This document shows, one piece after another, positions 43,538 to 53,729 of a DNA stretch of 64,000 nucleotides (positions are counted from its first letter, which is position 1; each line of letters starts with the position of its first letter). A program made the translations under genes and the position numbers. The notes under the pieces are model-generated. The model was not told the origin of the DNA, did no database searches, and worked only from the letters and a program-made list of their open reading frames with translations. The stretch lies in NCBI RefSeq assembly GCF_024166365.1, contig NC_064842.1, forward strand, positions 15,719,001 to 15,783,000, read 5' to 3'. Origin of the DNA: Elephas maximus indicus. Its lineage: Eukaryota > Chordata > Mammalia > Proboscidea > Elephantidae.

Positions 43538-43594
43538 CTTTTCTACAGAAGCCACTTTGGTGGATGAATCCCACCAAAAGCTAATTTCTGTAAA
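43538..43594. repeat. imperfect inverted repeat, about 57 bp
   Basis: CTTTTCTACAGAAG...TTTGGTGG (43538-43563), a 7-base loop ATGAATC, then CCACCAAA...TTTCTGTAAAAG (43571-43594). The inner 8-bp arms are perfect. The outer arms pair TACAGAA with TTCTGTA and CTTTT with AAAAG around one bulged C. An internal loop of 5 and 6-7 bases separates them. It ends about 20 bp before the TATA box. Confidence 0.75.
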
Positions 43595-43614
43595 AGGACT
43601 GGGGACACAGGGTC

Positions 43615-43621
43615 TATAAAA
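43615..43621 (+). promoter_or_regulatory. TATA box
   Basis: TATAAAA between GGGTC and CGAGAGG, in a GC-rich island, 71 bases before an ATG in good context (43686). Predicted start near 43645. Confidence 0.5.
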
Positions 43622-43685
43622 CGAGAGGGGCGCACCCCTGCGCCTGCGACCCGTCGAGAGCGGCAGAGAGCAGCGCCAAGCGGAA

Positions 43686-44339
43686 ATGGTGGCTATTGTT
43701 GTCGTCAGTGTGGCCGCGGTTCCGCTCCGAGGCCTCGCCGCCGGCCCGGCTGCCCGGACGCCCACCGGCCCCCGACCCCCGGCCCCCGGCGCCGCCCCGC
43801 GCCCCTTCGTTCGGCGCCACCGCGCGTGGCTCGGCGAAGCCGCGTCTCCTTGCTGTCGCTCCTCACCGGGGGAAGCCGCCGGGCCTCACCGCCCGAGTTC
43901 TCAGCCGGCGGAGCTCCGGCCCAGGAGGCGCGGTGCTGGCTCCGCTCTCAGCAGGGCCAAGGCCGGACTCGGGTCGGCCGCGCCGGGCCTGCGCCTCCTG
44001 CGGACGACAAAGCTGCGGGCGGGGCGCAGGGCGCCCCTCTGTCCCTCGTCACCAGCACCCCCGGTCTCTGGGGGCCTCGCCGCGGCCGCTCTCCTTGGCG
44101 GCGCGGAAGCCCGGAGGTCAGGGGAGGGTCGCCCAGTCGCGGTGGGGGAGGCGGTCTGGCGAATGAATCCCCGGCACCCCTTGGCTTTTTTTAAATTGGC
44201 CTTGTTTACAGAACCCAGTCGGAGGCCCAGCTTTCTGGACCGTGAAACCAGACGAGAGAGGGTCATTTGCTGCAGCTGCTGCTTCCGGGGGTTTGGTTCC
44301 AGCTCCCAGGGGCTCGCTGGGGAGCAGGCACGGACTTGA
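43686..44339 (+). CDS. hypothetical 217-codon frame in CpG island 3 (doubtful)
   Basis: First ATG after the predicted TATA-driven start, with A at -3 and G at +4 (gaaATGG). The frame is 217 codons and ends at 44339. It begins with a hydrophobic stretch (MVAIVVVSVAAVPLRGLAAG) that could act as a signal or anchor. It then continues as an Arg/Pro/Ala/Ser-rich sequence of the sort that any frame in GC-rich DNA gives, and ends in a less biased part (NPRHPLAFFKLALF; CCSCCFRGFG). No domain or family is recognised. Overlapping frames exist in both other plus frames and on the minus strand (195 codons at 43765-43178). The region may instead be a noncoding first exon. Low confidence that it is translated. 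Confidence 0.15.
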   Translation: MVAIVVVSVAAVPLRGLAAGPAARTPTGPRPPAPGAAPRPFVRRHRAWLGEAASPCCRSSPGEAAGPHRPSSQPAELRPRRRGAGSALSRAKAGLGSAAPGLRLLRTTKLRAGRRAPLCPSSPAPPVSGGLAAAALLGGAEARRSGEGRPVAVGEAVWRMNPRHPLAFFKLALFTEPSRRPSFLDRETRRERVICCSCCFRGFGSSSQGLAGEQART

Positions 44340-44714
44340 GGGTCGGCGACAACCGGGCAGGGCAGGAAGGGCTCCGCGCACGCGCAGCGCCTGGGCCCGG
44401 CCTTCCAGCCCAGTAACACGTGGACCAACAGGGGTGCCAAGGCAGCCGAAGATTCAGGGCCAGGGCAGGGGTGAGGTGGGCCAGCGTAGGGAGCCCCTCA
44501 CCAGCCCGCTGCCAAGCGTCTGACTGCATCCTCCATCCCCTGACACCTGGTAGGTCCAGCTGCAGGACGGAGGTGGGACCTGAGCGGTGTGGGCTATGGC
44601 TGACCAGAAAGACCTGAGGGCCTTATTTTGAGCCCAGAGGGTTTGCAGGGCAGGGTGGAACCACCTGGGGGAGCAGAGGCTCCACGTTGGATCGGGGTTG
44701 ACCCGGTGGGGATG

Positions 44715-44852
44715 AGAACTGGGTGTGCAAATGGTTAACGCACACTGACTGCTAACAGAAAGGTTGGAGGTTTAAGGCCACCCAGAGATGCCTGGGAAGA
44801 AAGCCCTGGCGAACTGCTTCCAAAAAAATCAGCCACTGAAAACCCTATGGCA
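44715..44852 (+). repeat. AfroSINE (long-body subtype), 3'-truncated
   Basis: 'aactgggtgtgcaaatggttaacgcac', 'cacccagagatgcctgggaagaaagcc', 'aatcagccactgaaaaccctatgg', then L1 sequence. Confidence 0.8.
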
Positions 44853-44864
44853 TTCAAATGGCCA

Positions 44865-45570
44865 CCAAACACGTGAACACATAGATGCTCAATTGTCATT
44901 AACCATCAGAAAGATGCAAATCAAAGCCACAGTGAGATTTTCCACTTCTGCTAGGATGGCTAAGATTGAAAAAAAAAGAAAATAATGAATTATTGGTGAG
45001 GATGTGAGGAAATTGGAACCCTTATCCGTTGCTGGTGGGAATGCAAATTGATACAGCCACTGTGGAAAACAGCGTGGTGGTCCCTCAAGAAATTAAAGAT
45101 AGAACTACCATATGACCCAGCAATTCCACTCCTAGGCGTATACCAAAAAGACTTGAAAGCAGAAACTCAGGCAGACGTTTGCACGCCTATGTTCACTGCA
45201 GCACGATTCACAATAGCCAAAAGGTGGAAACCTAAATGTTCATCAACAGATGAATGGATAAACAAATGTAGTACATACATACATGAAGTCTTAATACATG
45301 CTACAGTATAGATGGAGCTCGAAGACATTATTTGGAGTAAAATAAGTCAATCACGAAAGGGCAAATATTGTATGACCTCACTTACATAAAAAGAGAAGAG
45401 CAGGCAAATGTCTAGAGATCAAAGTTTATTAGTGGCATGTTACCAGAGGTGGGAGGGAAGGGGTAAGGGGAGCTTATTGCTTATAGAGTACTGAGTTTTA
45501 CTGTCATGGAAAAAAATGCATTGATTAAGGGTAGTGGTGCATAGCCAGTTATTGTAATTGCTGTCAATAA
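44865..45570 (+). repeat. L1 3' part (sense)
   Basis: The C-terminal end of L1 ORF2 and 3' UTR: 'cagaaagatgcaaatcaaagccacagtgag', then a frame reading [20 protein letters not shown] (45102-45160), the known ORF2 C-terminal region, and 'tcaatcacgaaagggcaaatattgtatgac'. Stops upstream and downstream make it dead. Confidence 0.8.
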
Positions 45571-45654
45571 GTTGTACGCCTATAAAAAAAATTGGCAGAA
45601 GTTGTGTGATAAATATATTTACAACAACGGCAAAAGGAAAAAAAAAAAAAAAAA

Positions 45655-46615
45655 GGTAGCTGCTGAGGCTGTTTATGTATAACCAAACACCTTATGGGGT
45701 TTGATTCCTTGGTTTGGAGGTTTAGGGTAATGGTTTCATGGGATATCTCAGTTAATTGGCTTAATACCATGTTTTTAGTGCTTCTGTTCTACCTCCTAGT
45801 TTGTTGCTCAGTGCCTGGGGTCTTAAAAGCTTGCAAATGGCCATCCAAGGCACAACAATTGGCCTCTATTTGCCCAGAGCAACAGAGGAAGAAGGAGAGT
45901 CAGGAATTAAAAAAAGAAAAACAAACACATTGCCACCCAGTCGATTCGGACTCAAAGCGACCCTATAGGACAGAGTAGAACTGTCCCATAGAGTTTCCAA
46001 AGAGCGCCTGGTGGATTCAAACTGCCAGCCTTTTGGTTAGCAGCTGTAGCACTTAACCACGATGCTAGCAGGGTTTCTGAGTCAAGAATAGGAGGTGGAA
46101 ATGGAATGTGTGGCTAATTGCCTCAGTGAACAACTGCCTCCTTTGCCATGAGACCAGAAGAACTGGATGGTGTCTGGCTACCATTACTGAATGTTTTGAT
46201 CAAAGATTCTATAGAAGAATCCTGATCAAAAGAGGGAAAATGTAGAACAGAATTTCAAATTTTCATAGACTGTAGACTTAATGAAGCCATGGAGGGTAGA
46301 TGAACCCCTGAAACTATTGCCCTGAGATAATCTTTAAACCCTAAACCAAAAGTATCCCCTGAAGTCTTTTTAAAACCAAACAATAGTTTAGCTTAACAAG
46401 TAAAGAATGTCTGTCTTGAGCACTGTACTCTTCCAAGATCTATCTATATGGGATCAAATTAACAATAGCAACTCGAAAGATTAGATAGGAAACTTAGGAG
46501 GCAGTAAGTATGTAATCAATGTCACTGAATTGTCCATGTTGAAACTGTTGAATTGGTGTACGCTCTGCTGTGTGTATTCTTAAAACAACAATAACAAAAT
46601 AAATTATTAAGTAAA
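45655..46615 (+). mobile_element. L1-tail family 'B' element, longest copy
   Basis: 'ggtttagggtaatggtttcatgggatatctc', 'cagtgcctggggtcttaaaagcttgcaaatggccatcc', then (after an AfroSINE) 'ggaatgtgtggctaattgcctc', 'aagattctatagaagaatcctgatc', 'aatgtaatcaatgtcactgaattg' shared with 29745-30245, and an A-rich end. Likely a 3' UTR of an afrotherian L1 lineage. Confidence 0.6.
45925..46080 (-). repeat. AfroSINE with target duplication
   Basis: Antisense copy in the family B element, flanked by GAGTCAGGAAT and GAGTCAAGAAT (about 45898 and 46079). Confidence 0.9.
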
Positions 46616-46619
46616 GAAA

Positions 46620-46714
46620 AGAAAGCAAGCCCTTCGGAGCACAACTCTACTCTGACACACAGGGTCACTGCAGTCAACATAGATTCCATGGGAACCGTTT
46701 TTATCTTTTTGGTT
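46620..46714 (+). repeat. AfroSINE 3' half (long-body subtype)
   Basis: 'ccttcggagcacaactctactctgacacacagggtcactgcagtc', 'ccatgggaaccg'. Confidence 0.65.
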
Positions 46715-47985
46715 TTGAAGGTTCTGGCAGAGACCTCAGAGTATTCCCAACGCAAGCGCACCTATGAAGCAGCCCTGCGGAGGGCGGGTGGAGGCCGGCT
46801 GAAAGTGAGGACCCCACACTGGTCTCTCCTCGAAGAATAGAGTTGTCTGGATTAGTGCAATATCATTAGCAAAGGTGTGCGGAGACCCTGAGGGTGGGGT
46901 GTGCCTAGTGGGCCCCTCTTCTCTCCAGCTGCTCCCTGAGACGTTCATTGGTAGTGACGGTGGTCTGCCTGCCGAGGTAGACTCTGCTGGGGTTGGGAAG
47001 CCCCCAAGTGGGAGCTTGCCAAGCTTCTGAGCCTCCCAACTATCTTGCAAACCTGGCAGAATGGTCTTCCACAGTTGCCTTTAGTGAGTCACGTCCACGA
47101 CTCTAACACCTGGGTGCTGATACAACCTCCTTGCTCTACCACCAGCACCATCTCACTTCATGGACCACAGGTATTATCTCACAGTCACTTACCTGTGACC
47201 CTTAAAAAGGACCGAGCTCCAAGGGACTGGCCTAGGCCTGCCACTATTTGGCAATCCAGCCAGGCTTGGTGACTTCACTCAGAGGAGTTATTGGGAGGGT
47301 CCTGGGGAGTACAGGTAGGTACAGGAGGTCTGGGGGACCAGGCTCGGAAAACAAACATTGACCAAGGGAGTCTGGATGGCCAGAGCCACAGCAGGGACAG
47401 TCTGATGAGGTCACCATTGTCTATACTGTGGCCACCAGCACTGCTGGACCTCGGCATCACTAAACACAGCTCCCGAAGGACTTGCCATAACGACAGGGAC
47501 GCTGGACACTGCAGTGGTGGATGAAAGCTAATGTTTGCTTCACTCACTCCTGATGGGAGCTCCCAAGTCTGTGTCAGGGCCCTGTACTTGGCTGCCCAGG
47601 GGAGGGAGAAGGACTGGCTGAGCCCCTGAGATGGGAGAAGGGGCCCTGCTTCCCATTTCACACAATGGGGGTTACCCCCAAATAGGAAGGAGGTGTTCAT
47701 TGCTGAGAGCCATGGAGGGTCTCAAGTGGAGGAGCAGCAAGACCACATCAGTTCTTCTGAAGCCCACCTGGCTAGGCGTGATATTGTAGGAAGGGCGGCA
47801 GCGACTGCCAGGGTGAGGGGAAGAGGCCGCGGGGTGTGAGAGGAAGTCCTGAGGGCAAAGGAGAGCAGTCCCACTGGGGAGCCCAGGAGGGGGGCCAGCA
47901 GGGGATTTGAAGGCCAGTCTCTCACCCACGCACCTGCAGAGCAGCAGAAACTCAGGTACCGGCAACAGGTGGGGTTTTTTTTACA
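46715..47985. other. unique sequence, no gene seen
   Basis: Frames of about 100-140 codons on the minus strand (47050-46736, 47700-47275) have no recognisable domain. 47690-47800 may be a scrap of the old repeat at 90-830. Confidence 0.35.
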
Positions 47986-47989
47986 GTAT

Positions 47990-48190
47990 TTTTGGTGAAA
48001 GTATAAACAGGAAAGCTGGTTCCCATTCAACAATTTCCACACATGATGTTCAGTGGCATTTGGTTACATTCTTCACGTTGTCTCAACGTTTCCAGTCCAG
48101 TGGCATTCTCATTAACTTCTTAGCATTGTCCCCCCTCCCTGCCCCCCACCTTCTCACTCCTGCTTTAGGGTAACTGCTAACCTTTTGGTC
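47990..48190 (-). repeat. L1 3'-end fragment (antisense)
   Basis: 'acagtatttttggtgaaagtataaacagg', 'caacaatttccacacatgatgttcagtggcatttggttacattcttcacg'. Confidence 0.55.
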
Positions 48191-48409
48191 TCATACAATT
48201 TTTAAAAAGAGCGTGGTACTCAAGGATGACAGGATACTTTTTGAGCTAACTGCTATTTAGTTAAAAGGTGACTTCAGGGAATAGTTTCAGTTCAAGGTTT
48301 AAAGAGTATCTCTTTGTTTTTTAACCTTTTGTCTTAAAAACAATCTGTACAGTAATAATGGGTAAAAAAGACCCGCTCACCCTTTCCCATCCCCGCCTCC
48401 CCAGAGGTA

Positions 48410-48490
48410 ACCACTACTCGGTGCTGTTGGGTCGGTTTGAACCACCAAAGTAGTCGAGCACAAACTGTATGCGCCACCCAGGCACCTTGA
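48410..48490 (-). repeat. AfroSINE fragment
   Basis: 'cggtgctgttgggtcggtttgaacc', 'gagcacaaactgtatgcgccacccaggcacc'. Confidence 0.65.
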
Positions 48491-48699
48491 GCAGTCCATA
48501 GCTGAGCAGAAAAAGTCCTGGCATCCAGAGATGCATGAATGATGTTCCCTTATAAATGCCCGACCACTGAGGGGTCCCAGCCCACGCAGGAGAACCGTCT
48601 GTCCCGGTGCCCCCGACATGTGCCTGATCCCTGTGCCCTGTTTCCTGAATGCATTTGTCGGGAGTATGCCCTGATCACCTCCCCCGACCCCATGCCTTT

Positions 48700-48930
48700 T
48701 CAAGCTCCGATGTAAATACTGTAATAGGTCCCGGTGGGTTTAACTAATGTTATCCTGCTGTCTATATTGTCCTTTAATGTGCTTCTTGGAGCTATTTCCA
48801 GTTCAGCACACTCCTTCCATCCCTTGCATAATATTCCACGGAATGGGTGTGCACCATTTCGTGGACATTTGGGTCATTTTATTCTGCACTGTTAGAACAA
48901 ATACCCATTTTCGCACACACGTTTGAGTAC
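48700..48930 (-). repeat. possible old L1/L2 fragment
   Basis: 'cttgcataatattccacggaatgggtgtgcacc' and 'ttagaacaaatacccattttcg' resemble diverged antisense LINE 3' text. Confidence 0.35.
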
Positions 48931-49314
48931 AAGGGCTGGGATTTGAGAGGAAGACTTTCAGTTGAGTCCCTGTCAACCTGAGGTGAAGGCATGTTGACTT
49001 GGTGTTGAGCAAGCAGTCGGCAGTGAGCTCTGGTGAGAGAGTGGCTGGGACCACGTAAGTGACTGCTTTTACCACTTTTCGATGGAAAGGACTGCGCGCC
49101 CCCATGCCCCGACACATCCACTAGATGGCGCCAAAGCCAGTGAGAGGGAGCCCTGGCTTCAGACGCTCCAATTTGCTGCAGAAGCAAGTTGCTGACTTTT
49201 TTTTTAGTGCCTAGAGAGTATGGTGTTTTCCCAAGTCGCGGGCTGCCTCCCTAAACACCTGGAAGGTTGGAGGGTCAGGGTCAGGGCCTGACCAGGACCA
49301 GCAAGAGTAGTCGT

Positions 49315-49440
49315 ACAGGCTGTTGCAGTCAAGTCTCTGACTCATGGCGACCCTAACTCAAGGCGACCCCACGTACAATGGATGAAACGTTGCCTGGTCT
49401 CACACCATCTTCATGATCGTTGGTATATTTGATTCCACTG
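49315..49440 (-). repeat. RTE 3'-end fragment
   Basis: 'ggctgttgcagtcaagtctctgactcatggcgacc', a 15-base imperfect repeat of 'aaggcgacccc', then 'cgttgcctggtctcacaccatcttcatgatcgttgg'. Confidence 0.7.
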
Positions 49441-49444
49441 ACCA

Positions 49445-50375
49445 AAGTGGGGGGCTGAAATTCAAGCCGTGGGACAGCCTCGCGATAGCTCAGAGAAGGG
49501 GCTGCTTTCTTCTAATCCAGGGAAGTTCAGAGCCTGCTCACCGCGGCGTGGGTGGGAGACCACAGAGAGACAGATGGGCACTTGATGTCGTCTGCCCATC
49601 CGCGGACAGGAAGGTGGGGTGGGGTTGAGGGGCCTATGCTGAAGGGTCACTGAAGACTCCGAGCCCCTGCCCCCAAAGGAACTCACCATCAGGTAGAGGA
49701 AGCAGACACTGGGTGAAGGTGCCCCGGCACTGAAGATCCATTTGGAATCAAACGGGGTGACCGCCTGTCCTCCCCCACTGTCCTATCACCACTGATCCAG
49801 GAAACCCGCAAAGCAGCAGCAGCCTCTCCCTGCCTTCCCTCCTTCCCTCCCTGGTACCTGCTCCTTCTCCCTCAGTTCAGGCTCCAGAGCAGCTCTCCGG
49901 CCATAGCTGTGCCCAGGCCTGCCCGCTCCCAGCGTCAGAAGCTGCCCTGGTCTCCTGGGACTGGAGCTCAGACCTGACTTTTTAAAAAATGAGTTTGCAG
50001 CGGTGCATTCCCAGCACCCTGTGCGTGCTCAGTTAACTTTGGGGACTAGGAAGAGGGGAGGGAGGTGGAAGAATGGATTCTGCCTTATTGAAGCTTTCTT
50101 CCCTCAATCTTCTGTATGTGGTCAGGAGACAAGGTGCGGCAGAATGGCATTTCCAAGTTGGCTCCACCAATAGCTCCCGCTCACAGGCTCTTCCGAAATG
50201 GGAGACTGACACTCTTTCACTCAGTGGGGCTCTGTGTTCCCTCCCCTTGGCTCTGGACGGGCCTGTGACTGCCACCGGAGTGATTTCCCATGGTGGGTGA
50301 TAGAGCCTCTGCCTGGCATTCTCTCTCGGCCATGCCCCCTGGGGTCCCAGCTCTGACAGGTGGAAGTCCAGTCCA
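49445..50375. other. unique sequence, no gene seen
   Basis: A pyrimidine-rich run (ccttccctccttccctccc, near 49843) is present. Overlapping frames only. Confidence 0.4.
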
Positions 50376-50379
50376 CCTA

Positions 50380-50645
50380 CCCTGAAGCCGCCATGCTGAA
50401 AGACCACATGTAGCCTCTGCCACTCCCGCCTCTAGCTGTTTGAGTCACCCCAGCACACAGGAGCCAGACGTGTCAGTGAGCTAGCTTTCACATGACGGCT
50501 GACAACAGAACTGTCTTTGAGCTGCCCCCACTGAGTGGGGCAGAAATGAGCTGTCCCTGTCCAAACTGTGGATTCGTGAGCAAAGAATATTATCTCAAGT
50601 CACTGCATTTTGAGAGTGGCATTTCACAGCATTGAATAATGGAAC
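50380..50645 (+). repeat. MLT1/MaLR-like LTR fragment
   Basis: 'catgctgaaagaccacatgtagcc', 'cccagcacacaggagccagacgtgtcagtgag', 'gtgagcaaagaatattatctcaagtcactgcattttgag' follow MLT1-group order. Confidence 0.5.
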
Positions 50646-50774
50646 ACAAGACCGAAAGCTAAGGGTTACCAACTGTCCCGATTTGGTTGGACTGAAGGGT
50701 TACCTGGACTCAAGACTTCTAGTGCTAAAATTGGGAGAGCCCGGGACAAACTGGGGCAGTTGGTCACTCAGTAA

Positions 50775-50955
50775 AGCAGTGGTCCTTACCGTGTGTATGT
50801 GCATTGGAAACACCTGGGGGGCTTATTAAGACACAGATTGGGGGGCACCCTGAGTTTCCAATTCAGCAGGTCCAGGATGGAGCCCTACATTTACATTTCT
50901 CACAAGTTCCCAGGTGCTTATGGTTGGGGTACACGCTTCCAGAAAGACTGGCCTA
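50775..50955 (+). repeat. MER5-like hAT element
   Basis: 'agcagtggtccttaccg', 'cattggaaacacctggggggctta', 'ttccaattcagcaggtccaggatggagcc', 'cccaggtgctta' match MER5A-type order. Confidence 0.65.
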
Positions 50956-51711
50956 AATGAGGCACTGGCTTGGGAACCTGCAAATACCAATTTATTGGCA
51001 AGTCCCAGTACCTCCTCCTAAGTCTGACCTCTGCAGTGTGGGCAGGAAATGCAGGGGGTCAAGGTTCTCTTGCTGTCAACCAGCAAGGTGACTGGTCTGT
51101 AATGGGGTGGCTGGGTGCTATGGTAACAAGGCTCAGCCCAGAAGTGCCCAGCCTCCTAGGTGCCTGCCTCCCAGAGAGAACCTCAGCCCCCAGGGAGGAA
51201 TTAAGTGAACAACCTGAGGAGCAGGGAGCAGCCCTTGGCCAAGGAGGTGCACCTGCACGGTCCTGCCCCTCAAGAAGCAACCCAGGGCAACCTCGGACCA
51301 AGCCTTCTGGGAAAAGCAGCCAACTCTGAGGAGCTCGGGCTTGAGTTTTAGAGCTGGAACAGACCTTTGCAAGCATCAGTCCAGCCTCCTCTTCCAACTG
51401 GTGAGGAACAGGCTGAATTGACATGACTGGCCAAGACCACCCACTGAGAGTGAGGTACAGCCAGAACAAGGTCCTCCCCACTGGCCATCTTCCGTGGTAG
51501 CCCCTCACCTCAGCCTGGCCTTCCCACAGTACCCTTCTCTTCACAGCTCCTCACTCCACTTCTTCCCAAGCTTCGAGCCCACAGCGCCCCTCCTGGGCCA
51601 TCAATGTTTTGGGTCTCTCAGCCCACATCAGCACTAGCCAATGTGAAGTGCAGGCCCCAGTGCAGAAATGGTGGAGAGCGTCTGTCTGCTGTACTGTATA
51701 ACACCAAGCAC

Positions 51712-51875
51712 CAACCAAACCAAACCTGTTGCCTTGGAGTCGATTTCGACTCATAGCAACTCTACAGGACAGGGTAGAACTGCCCCATAGGGTTTCCAGG
51801 GAGCGGCTGGTGGATTTGAACAACCAACTTTTTGGTTAGCAGCTGAATTCTTAACCACTATGCCACCGGGCTCAC
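51712..51875 (-). repeat. AfroSINE with target duplication
   Basis: Antisense copy flanked by ACACCAAGCAC (about 51700-51710 and 51873-51883). Confidence 0.9.
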
Positions 51876-51894
51876 ACCAAGCACAGTCATATCC

Positions 51895-52045
51895 AAACTT
51901 CAGTGTCAAAATGGCAGAGTCCTGGGACCCATCCACAGAGTCCAATTCAGCAGGTTTGAGATGGTGCTAGGCACTGGCATTTTCAAGGGCCCCAGGTGAT
52001 TTGGTTGCAGGTAGTGATGGCCACACTCTGAGAAACACTTCCCTA
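51895..52045 (+). repeat. MER5-like hAT element
   Basis: 'tgggacccatccacagagtccaattcagcaggtttgagatggtgc', 'gcattttcaagggccccaggtgattt', 'cactctgagaaacac'. The SINE just before it inserted close to its left end. Confidence 0.6.
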
Positions 52046-52534
52046 GCATTATCTTCCACAGGTGACCCACAAAGAGGTGATGTAGTGACAGAATCCAACT
52101 CTAATAGACTTGAGAGGAAGGGGGAGTTTACTGATTCTAAAACCCTTACAGAGGACAAAGCTGGGCTTCGTGAAAGATGGGAGCCGGGCCCAGGCTGAGT
52201 CATATGTTGCCTCTTATTTCTAATTTCTCTACCCAGCTGGGAACAACCATCCACAGGTCACATTTTCAAGATTGCCCCCTGAGAGGGACTGACTCACTCT
52301 CTCAAGTAAAAACTCCTGGGGGAGGGCTGACTGGGTCAGGTGCTTCTCTGGACCAGTGAAGTTTGATCAGGTGAGTGGGGTCCATGTGGGCCCCAACAGT
52401 CCAGCCCTTGTCAGTACTACTCAGGGCCTAAGGTAGGGAAGTGTGGTGATGAAGGGAGGAAGGACTCACCAGATTCTTGGTCTAGTATGTGGAGGCTGTA
52501 CCAAACCACTGAGCCTCTGGGCAAGAGACCAGGT

Positions 52535-52765
52535 ATGGTAGCCTGCCTCAAAGATGGCCCCATGATTCTTGTCTCCTGATATTCCTGTCCCTATGTGGTC
52601 CCCATCCACAACTTGTGTAATCAGTAGGATATGGCAGAAGTGATGGAGTGTGTCTTTCAAGGTTATGTTATTAAAGACTCTGCAGCTCTCTCTTGGATCA
52701 CCTGCTCCAGGGGAAGCCAGTTGCCATATTGTGGGGACACCCAAGCAGCCCTATGGAGCAGGGCT
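52535..52765 (+). repeat. MLT1/MaLR-like LTR fragment
   Basis: 'ggtagcctgcctcaaagatggcccc', 'gtaatcagtaggatatggcagaagtgatggagtg', 'ctctctcttggatcacctgctccaggggaagccagttgccatattg' match MLT1 order. Confidence 0.7.
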
Positions 52766-53254
52766 GGGACTAGGGTGAGGGGAGTGAGCTGCTTGCCTCA
52801 GGTGCAATATTTAAGGGGGTGCCAAAAAACTCAGTAATCAGGATGTATATATTTAATGTGATATTTAATACAGAAAAATCCATGATGAACAAAATATCAA
52901 AATTGTAAATTAAGACTGGCTCATTCACAGTGCCATGCTGAGCCATTATAGCGAAGTCCGAGGCCAAAGGAAAAATGAGTACCACTGGTCCTGACAGTGG
53001 TGCAGGGTTGTGGGAGGTCGTGGTCCTAGAGCCAAAGATCTAGTGACTCTTGCTCTCCTAACAGGTGACTTAGTTTCTGGTCCAGTAAGAAAGCAAATGT
53101 AGTAGTGCCTTAGACAATCATTAGGGCCTAGGGACTCTGCTCTGGGTCCTGTGTCAGGAAAGGAAGGACAGCAGAGCTTTGGTGTCCACTTAGCCCTGCT
53201 TCCTTCCAGCAGAATCTCAGCAGGCCAGTGTTGGGTCTATGGCGCGATAATGAT

Positions 53255-53465
53255 AATGGATAACGACATTCATTGAACACTTATCGTGTGCCAGGCCCTC
53301 TGCCAAGCACATTGCATGTATCAACTCAGTTACTCCTGAGAACAAATTCCCACCGTTCTACAAATGAGGAAATGCAAGCCCAGGGAGCTGAGAAGCTTGC
53401 CCAAGTTTTCCCAACAGTAAGTGAGAAGAGTCAGACTTGACCTCAGGTGGTCTGGCTCTAAAAAC
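53255..53465 (-). repeat. MIR
   Basis: Antisense: 'cattcattgaacacttatcgtgtgccaggccc', 'tacaaatgaggaaatgcaagcccagggagctgagaagcttgcccaag'. Confidence 0.75.
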
Positions 53466-53484
53466 CAAGATCTTAATTATATTT

Positions 53485-53725
53485 AGGGATCTGGAGTCAG
53501 AAAGCCCTGAATCTGAATCTCAGATCTGCCAATGATTTGCATGTGGTCGCCATGATTTGGAGGCTGACCTGACAGCAACTAACACCACCACAATGGATGT
53601 TACTTGACCCCTGTTAAGTCTCAGTGTTCACCTCTGTAAAATGGAGAAAATAAATGAGCATGTTTGAAGCACTTGGCACCAGAGTTGGCACAAAGTGAAT
53701 GCTCAGTATTAGCCATTGTTATTCA
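53485..53725 (+). repeat. MIR interrupted by an AfroSINE scrap
   Basis: MIR 5' ('ggagtcagaaagccctgaatctgaatctcagatctgcc') and 3' ('cacctctgtaaaatggagaa', 'gcacttggcacc', 'tgctcagtattagcc') parts. Between them, 53545-53592 holds 'gtcgccatgatttggaggctgacctgacagcaac', an AfroSINE 3' end. Confidence 0.7.
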
Positions 53726-53729
53726 CCTG

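Larger units (their letters stand above)
42990..44460. promoter_or_regulatory. CpG island 3
   Basis: About 1.5 kb of GC- and CpG-rich sequence, densest at 43240-44150. It includes an AT-rich gap at 43535-43625 that holds a large inverted repeat and a TATA box. Likely a promoter firing on the plus strand near 43645; a divergent start is also possible. A MIR remnant lies inside it. Confidence 0.8.
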
